A DNA stretch of 36,130 nucleotides, taken from assembly GCA_006844705.1 (NCBI GenBank), contig SPJS01000246.1:1-36130 (forward strand). Direction: 5' to 3'. The stretch comes from Methylococcaceae bacterium. GTDB lineage: Bacteria > Pseudomonadota > Gammaproteobacteria > Methylococcales > Methylomonadaceae. Of the stretch, positions 32,252 through 36,130 are shown piece by piece; position 1 is the stretch's first letter; every line of letters begins with the position of its first letter. The notes beneath the pieces were generated by a model, which did no database searches, had not been told where the DNA came from, and saw nothing but the letters and a program-made list of their open reading frames with translations. The position numbers and the translations under genes are program-made.

Positions 32252-34348
32252 ATGACTCAAAATATTTATATCGCAGGGGTGGAACAAGGAAGCGGCAAGT
32301 CTGCAATAGTGCTTACACTCATGGAATTATTATCAGGAGAAACCTCTAAATTAGGTTTTTTTCGACCTCTGGTTCATGGCAATGTAGAAGAGGATCAGCT
32401 TATTAAACTTGTTGTAGACCGGTATCATCTTAAAACGCCCTATGAAGCAATGTATGGCTGCACAACTGAAAAAGCAAGGGAACTGCTTGCGTCGAATCAG
32501 TATGATGAATTACTCAAAATAATTCTGAGAACATATAAAAACTTAGAGAATCAATGTGACCGGGTTTTATGTGCAGGGTCACGTTTCAATGAAGAGCAAT
32601 TATCAATAGAGACAGATTTTAATGCCGATGTTGCCAATAATTTAGGCTGTTTATTAATACCCATATTACGTGGATACGGTCGTGGTGCTGATGAAATCAT
32701 TGATTCGGCAGCTAGTTTTAGGCAGTCATTAAAGGATCATGACTGTGATATTTTAGCCACTTTTATTAATGGTGTAGACGAGCAAAATATAAATAAACTG
32801 ACCCATTATTTTCAACAACAAGACAGCGAATATCCCGTCTATTTAGTCCCTACAGTTGTCGCTCTGGAAAAACCAACGATAAGTGACATTGTAAACAAAT
32901 TAAATGCCAAGGTTCTTAGTGGAGAAAATGAATGCCTAATGCGTGATGTGCTGAATTATAAGGTCGCAGCGATGCAAGTGCCTCATTTTCTGGATCATCT
33001 TGAAGAAGGAGATTTGATCATTACCCCGGGTGATCGTTCGGATATTATCCTTGCCAGTTTGATGGCACATAATTCGTCAAACTACCCACAAATTTCTGGT
33101 TTACTGCTCAGTGGTAAACAGGAACCTGATACTCAAATAAGCAGATTAATTTCAGGTATCAGTAAACCCCCTTTTACTGTGATGGGGGTTGAAAGCGATA
33201 CCTTTACCACAGCAATCAATGTGACGGGAGTACAAGCCACATTAGATTCAGCTAATAAACGAAAAATTGCAGCCGCACTGGGTGCGGTAGAAAAAAGTAT
33301 TGATATCCCCGTGCTTAAACAAAAAATGGCATCTACGTATAGCACCCGTGTCACGCCCATCATGTTTGAATATGAATTGATTCGAAGAGCCAAAGCAACC
33401 CAGCAACATATAGTTTTACCCGAAGGTAAAGAAGAACGAATCTTGCGAGCGGCGGAAATTTTGGTCTTGCGAGGCGTTGCAAAGTTAACTTTACTAGGTG
33501 ATGAAGACACTATACGACAAAAAATACAGTCATTAGGTCTGCATCTTGATGAAATCAATATTATTAATCCACTACAATCTCCACTGCGTAAGCAATATGC
33601 TGATTGTTATTTTAAGTTGCGACAACACAAAAGCGTTACTTATGAAATGGCCTTTGATACCTTAGCCGATAGCAGTTATTTTGGTACCATGATGGTTCAT
33701 TTAGAAGACGCTGATGGCATGGTTTCTGGTGCTATTCACACCACGCAACACACCATACGTCCAGCCTTTCAGATTATAAAAACCAAGCCAGGAACATCCA
33801 TTGTTTCTAGTGTGTTTTTTATGTGTCTGGAAGATAGAGTATTAGTCTACGGCGATTGTGCAATAAACCCGGAACCCACCGCACAACAGTTAGCAGATAT
33901 AGCAGCCAGTTCTGCCGAAACGGCTACTTTGTTTCATATCACTCCTCGCATTGCAATGTTGTCATATTCCACTGGAGAATCAGGCCAGGGACAAGCAGTG
34001 AACAAGGTTCGGGAGGCTGTACGACTATCTAAAGAACAGCGACCTGATCTAAAGCTAGAAGGGCCTATTCAATACGATGCAGCCATTGATGCAGGCGTTG
34101 CTAAAACTAAATTACCTGATAGCGAAGTGGCTGGACTGGCAAATGTGTTCATTTTTCCTGACTTAAATACGGGTAACAATACCTATAAAGCTGTTCAGCG
34201 AACATCGGGTACAGTGGCAATTGGTCCGGTGTTACAAGGGTTGAACAAACCAGTAAATGATCTTAGCCGAGGCTGCAGTGTCACCGATATTGTTAATACG
34301 GTTGCAATTACCGCCGTACAAGCTCAAATGAATAGCGTTGATGAATGA
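32252..34348 (+). CDS. pta: Phosphate acetyltransferase Pta (long form)
   Basis: The protein has 698 residues and converts acetyl-CoA and phosphate to acetyl phosphate and CoA in the cytoplasm. The N-terminus is a BioD-like P-loop domain (GVEQGSGKS, about 9-17), followed by a DRTGG-type middle domain (about 215-340) and the catalytic PTA domain (about 370-690). In the catalytic domain HIVLPEGKEERILRAAEIL, STGESGQGQAVNKV and LEGPIQYDAAID are characteristic. Length and order match the proteobacterial long form. Its TGA overlaps the ackA ATG by four bases, so the pair is coupled. The ribosome binding site is weak. A partial FNR-like site and repeat R2 lie upstream. Confidence 0.95.
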   Translation: MTQNIYIAGVEQGSGKSAIVLTLMELLSGETSKLGFFRPLVHGNVEEDQLIKLVVDRYHLKTPYEAMYGCTTEKARELLASNQYDELLKIILRTYKNLENQCDRVLCAGSRFNEEQLSIETDFNADVANNLGCLLIPILRGYGRGADEIIDSAASFRQSLKDHDCDILATFINGVDEQNINKLTHYFQQQDSEYPVYLVPTVVALEKPTISDIVNKLNAKVLSGENECLMRDVLNYKVAAMQVPHFLDHLEEGDLIITPGDRSDIILASLMAHNSSNYPQISGLLLSGKQEPDTQISRLISGISKPPFTVMGVESDTFTTAINVTGVQATLDSANKRKIAAALGAVEKSIDIPVLKQKMASTYSTRVTPIMFEYELIRRAKATQQHIVLPEGKEERILRAAEILVLRGVAKLTLLGDEDTIRQKIQSLGLHLDEINIINPLQSPLRKQYADCYFKLRQHKSVTYEMAFDTLADSSYFGTMMVHLEDADGMVSGAIHTTQHTIRPAFQIIKTKPGTSIVSSVFFMCLEDRVLVYGDCAINPEPTAQQLADIAASSAETATLFHITPRIAMLSYSTGESGQGQAVNKVREAVRLSKEQRPDLKLEGPIQYDAAIDAGVAKTKLPDSEVAGLANVFIFPDLNTGNNTYKAVQRTSGTVAIGPVLQGLNKPVNDLSRGCSVTDIVNTVAITAVQAQMNSVDE

Positions 34349-35562
34349 AAATTCTAGTTCTTAATTCTGGTAGTTCCTCTATAAAATATTCAGTTTTTGA
34401 GATGGATGAATTGCTAATACTTGCCTCGGGTATTATTGAGAAAATTGGTGAAACACAAAGCATCCATCAATATTGTTTAGCAGATACTGATGGTAAAACT
34501 CAAGAGTCAACAATAGCCCAACTTGTCCCCGACCATCAGCAAGGTCTAGCAAAGATCATTCAGTTTCTACAAAAGTCAGCTGTTATTCAGCAAGCATCAG
34601 ACCTTGCAGCGATTGGTCACCGCGTCGTACATGGAGGAGAAAAGTTTCATCAGCCAACCCTGATTGATAAAACAATATTGATGGAACTCAGAAAAATGAT
34701 TCCATTGGCACCATTGCATAATCCAGCAAATTTAACAGGCATTCAGGAAGCCATGAAATTTGCTAAAAACATACCGCAAGTTGCTGTATTTGACACTGCG
34801 TTCCATCAATCCATACCTGCCCATGCGTTTCTTTATGCAATCCCCAAAGAACTCTATGAGCAAGCAGGTATAAGGCGATATGGCTTTCATGGCACATCAC
34901 ATCATTATGTCGCTAAACAAGCTGCCAAATTTTTAGGTAAACCGTTGCGTTCACTTAACCTGATCACTTTACACTTAGGTAATGGTGGGAGTGTGACAGC
35001 GATTAAACAAGGTAAAAGTGTTGATACCTCAATGGGAATGACACCTTTAGAAGGCTTGATTATGGGGACTCGTAGCGGCGATATTGACCCGGCAATCCCT
35101 TTTTACTTAAACAAAAACCCTGGTATGTCCTGTGATGAAATTAATACATTGCTCAATCAGCAAAGTGGTTTAAAAGGCATTTGTGGTGAAAATGATATGC
35201 GTACAATTCATGCAATGGCTGATACGGGTGATAAAAGTGCACAGCTGGCAATTGATATGTATTGCTACCGAATTAAAAAATACATCGGTGCATATTGTGC
35301 AGTTTTAGGCAAAGTAGATGCCTTGGTATTTACGGGAGGGATTGGCGAGAATGATGAGCAGATTAGAGAAACAATCTGCGCTGGCTTGAGTTTTTTCGGC
35401 ATATCAATTGATCCGCACAAAAATGCTATGACCAGTACAAAAATAATTGATATCAAAGATAAAAAATCTACGCTTAGCGTATTTGTTATTCCAACTGACG
35501 AAGAACTGGAAATTGCAATGCAAACGATGATGTGTATAGAAAATAGTAGTTTTTCTCAATAA
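34345..35562 (+). CDS. ackA: Acetate kinase AckA
   Basis: The protein has 405 residues, the normal length, and transfers phosphate from acetyl phosphate to ADP to give acetate and ATP. Family motifs are present: LNSGSSSIKYS at the N-terminus, GHRVVHGGEKF (about 92), DTAFHQSIP (about 151), GFHGTSHHYV (about 179), HLGNGGSVTAI (about 212) and FTGGIGEND (about 332). With Pta it forms the acetyl-CoA to acetate route, which gives ATP under low oxygen or overflow and can run in reverse to assimilate acetate. Overlap with pta is ATGA. No terminator is obvious after the stop. Confidence 0.96.
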   Translation: MKILVLNSGSSSIKYSVFEMDELLILASGIIEKIGETQSIHQYCLADTDGKTQESTIAQLVPDHQQGLAKIIQFLQKSAVIQQASDLAAIGHRVVHGGEKFHQPTLIDKTILMELRKMIPLAPLHNPANLTGIQEAMKFAKNIPQVAVFDTAFHQSIPAHAFLYAIPKELYEQAGIRRYGFHGTSHHYVAKQAAKFLGKPLRSLNLITLHLGNGGSVTAIKQGKSVDTSMGMTPLEGLIMGTRSGDIDPAIPFYLNKNPGMSCDEINTLLNQQSGLKGICGENDMRTIHAMADTGDKSAQLAIDMYCYRIKKYIGAYCAVLGKVDALVFTGGIGENDEQIRETICAGLSFFGISIDPHKNAMTSTKIIDIKDKKSTLSVFVIPTDEELEIAMQTMMCIENSSFSQ

Positions 35563-35994
35563 CATGAATCTGTATCAGCAGGAACTGCAAGCATCCCAGG
35601 AACTGATGAAAACTGGCAGTCTTTTTTACTCAATGAATTGGTTTGTATTTCTCAAGGCAGGATTATAGATAAAAGAAATTAATGAACTTAACCTCGATTT
35701 ACTTTTCATAGCTATATTACTATTTAATAAAATAATAATATATTTGTTTCACTTAATCCTACATTCGCCTAACTGAAAGCTGCTACAACTTTTTAAGAGC
35801 TAAAACAGGAGACCGTTTAGCTGGCCATACACCAGATTTGACAATAGCTGATGATTTCTTGCTGAAGCCGAGTTAAAAGTTCGTAAAAACATAAATGAAA
35901 CACTAACTCCAAAGCTAAGAGAGCTAAAAAAACAAATTGCCAGATGTAGAAAAAATGAAAGAGTAAGTTGAAATGCATCGAATTCAACTCATAT
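35563..35994. other. Region after ackA with decayed or very short reading frames
   Basis: A 34-codon frame starts two bases after the ackA stop (35564-35668, begins MNLYQQELQASQELM). It is coupled in position but has no known family. Further on, around 35778-35970, two overlapping plus-strand frames (YNFLRAKTGDRLAGHTPDL, then ELKKQIARCRKNERVS) could be a frameshifted gene remnant. The middle, 35690-35770, is very AT-rich with nothing recognisable. Confidence 0.35.
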
Positions 35995-36130
35995 CTAAGG
36001 AACCTCTGATTAAGTTGGTTAGAATTTAGCGCAGAAAAAACTGTCGCTATTTTTCGCGAAGTGAGTAGTAATAGTCATTCTATTGCGCCGATCTTCGTGG
36101 AAAATAGCGACAGTTTTAGCAAGCTAAAAA
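35995..36130 (+). mobile_element. MITE copy D, cut by the window end
   Basis: CTAA at 35995-35998 is followed by the first 132 bases of the element, with the same orientation as copies B and C and almost the same sequence as copy C. The CTAA target here, against TTAA elsewhere, defines the target as YTAA. The right end lies outside the window. Confidence 0.9.

Overview
The window looks like a chromosomal segment of a gammaproteobacterium. The glycolate oxidase subunits resemble the enteric GlcDEF set, the iron transporter is a FeoA-FeoB fusion, a Pta-AckA pair is present, and base composition is moderate. A methanotroph-like or sulfur-oxidiser-like lineage is possible, but the sequence does not settle genus or family. 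No rRNA, tRNA or CRISPR array is visible.

Layout. Positions 1-620 hold the 3' end of an IS4-type transposase, a 13-bp tandem repeat and a 31-bp copy of part of the polyphosphate kinase gene found 5 kb away. Positions 742-4285 encode a secreted five-haem cytochrome c and a Na/phosphate cotransporter with a PhoU-like tail, apparently starting at a non-canonical ATC. Positions 4425-10895 (minus strand) hold a 1465-residue membrane protein, a two-domain polyphosphate:AMP phosphotransferase and a small 2TM protein. The large protein joins 14 Ycf48-like propeller repeats to a KAP-family P-loop NTPase. A TPR protein is divergent from it, with a MITE between them. Positions 12064-20035 hold glycolate oxidase genes glcD, glcE and glcF on the minus strand. 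They are split by a five-gene plus-strand block: Cys-repeat secreted protein, DUF1488-like, HdeD-like, NYN/OST-HTH RNase-like and transglutaminase-like. Positions 20207-24645 hold a translationally coupled SWIM zinc-finger protein and a 1028-residue HEAT-like protein.

Positions 25141-31651 form an iron/redox block on the minus strand: a Crp/Fnr regulator, an FNR-type box, a DUF2934 gene broken by a MITE, a NifX-like gene broken by one stop codon, a FeoA-FeoB fusion and a P1B-type ATPase. Pta and AckA run the other way at 32252-35562, with four-base overlapping stop and start codons. Together these suggest a micro-oxic or fermentative module of iron(II) uptake, metal export and substrate-level ATP from acetyl-CoA, probably under the Crp/Fnr regulator. 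The iron part is being eroded by MITEs and a nonsense mutation.

A 156-bp MITE family occurs as three full copies (A, B, C), one copy cut by the window edge (D) and one end fragment (E). Its target sites are TTAA or CTAA. Copy C lies inside the DUF2934 gene, so the target duplication can be proved by reconstructing the gene. Copy B and fragment E use the TAA stop codon of a neighbouring gene as part of the target. A second short hairpin repeat family occurs twice around the regulator. The best candidate for something undescribed is the double-propeller KAP NTPase and its neighbours.
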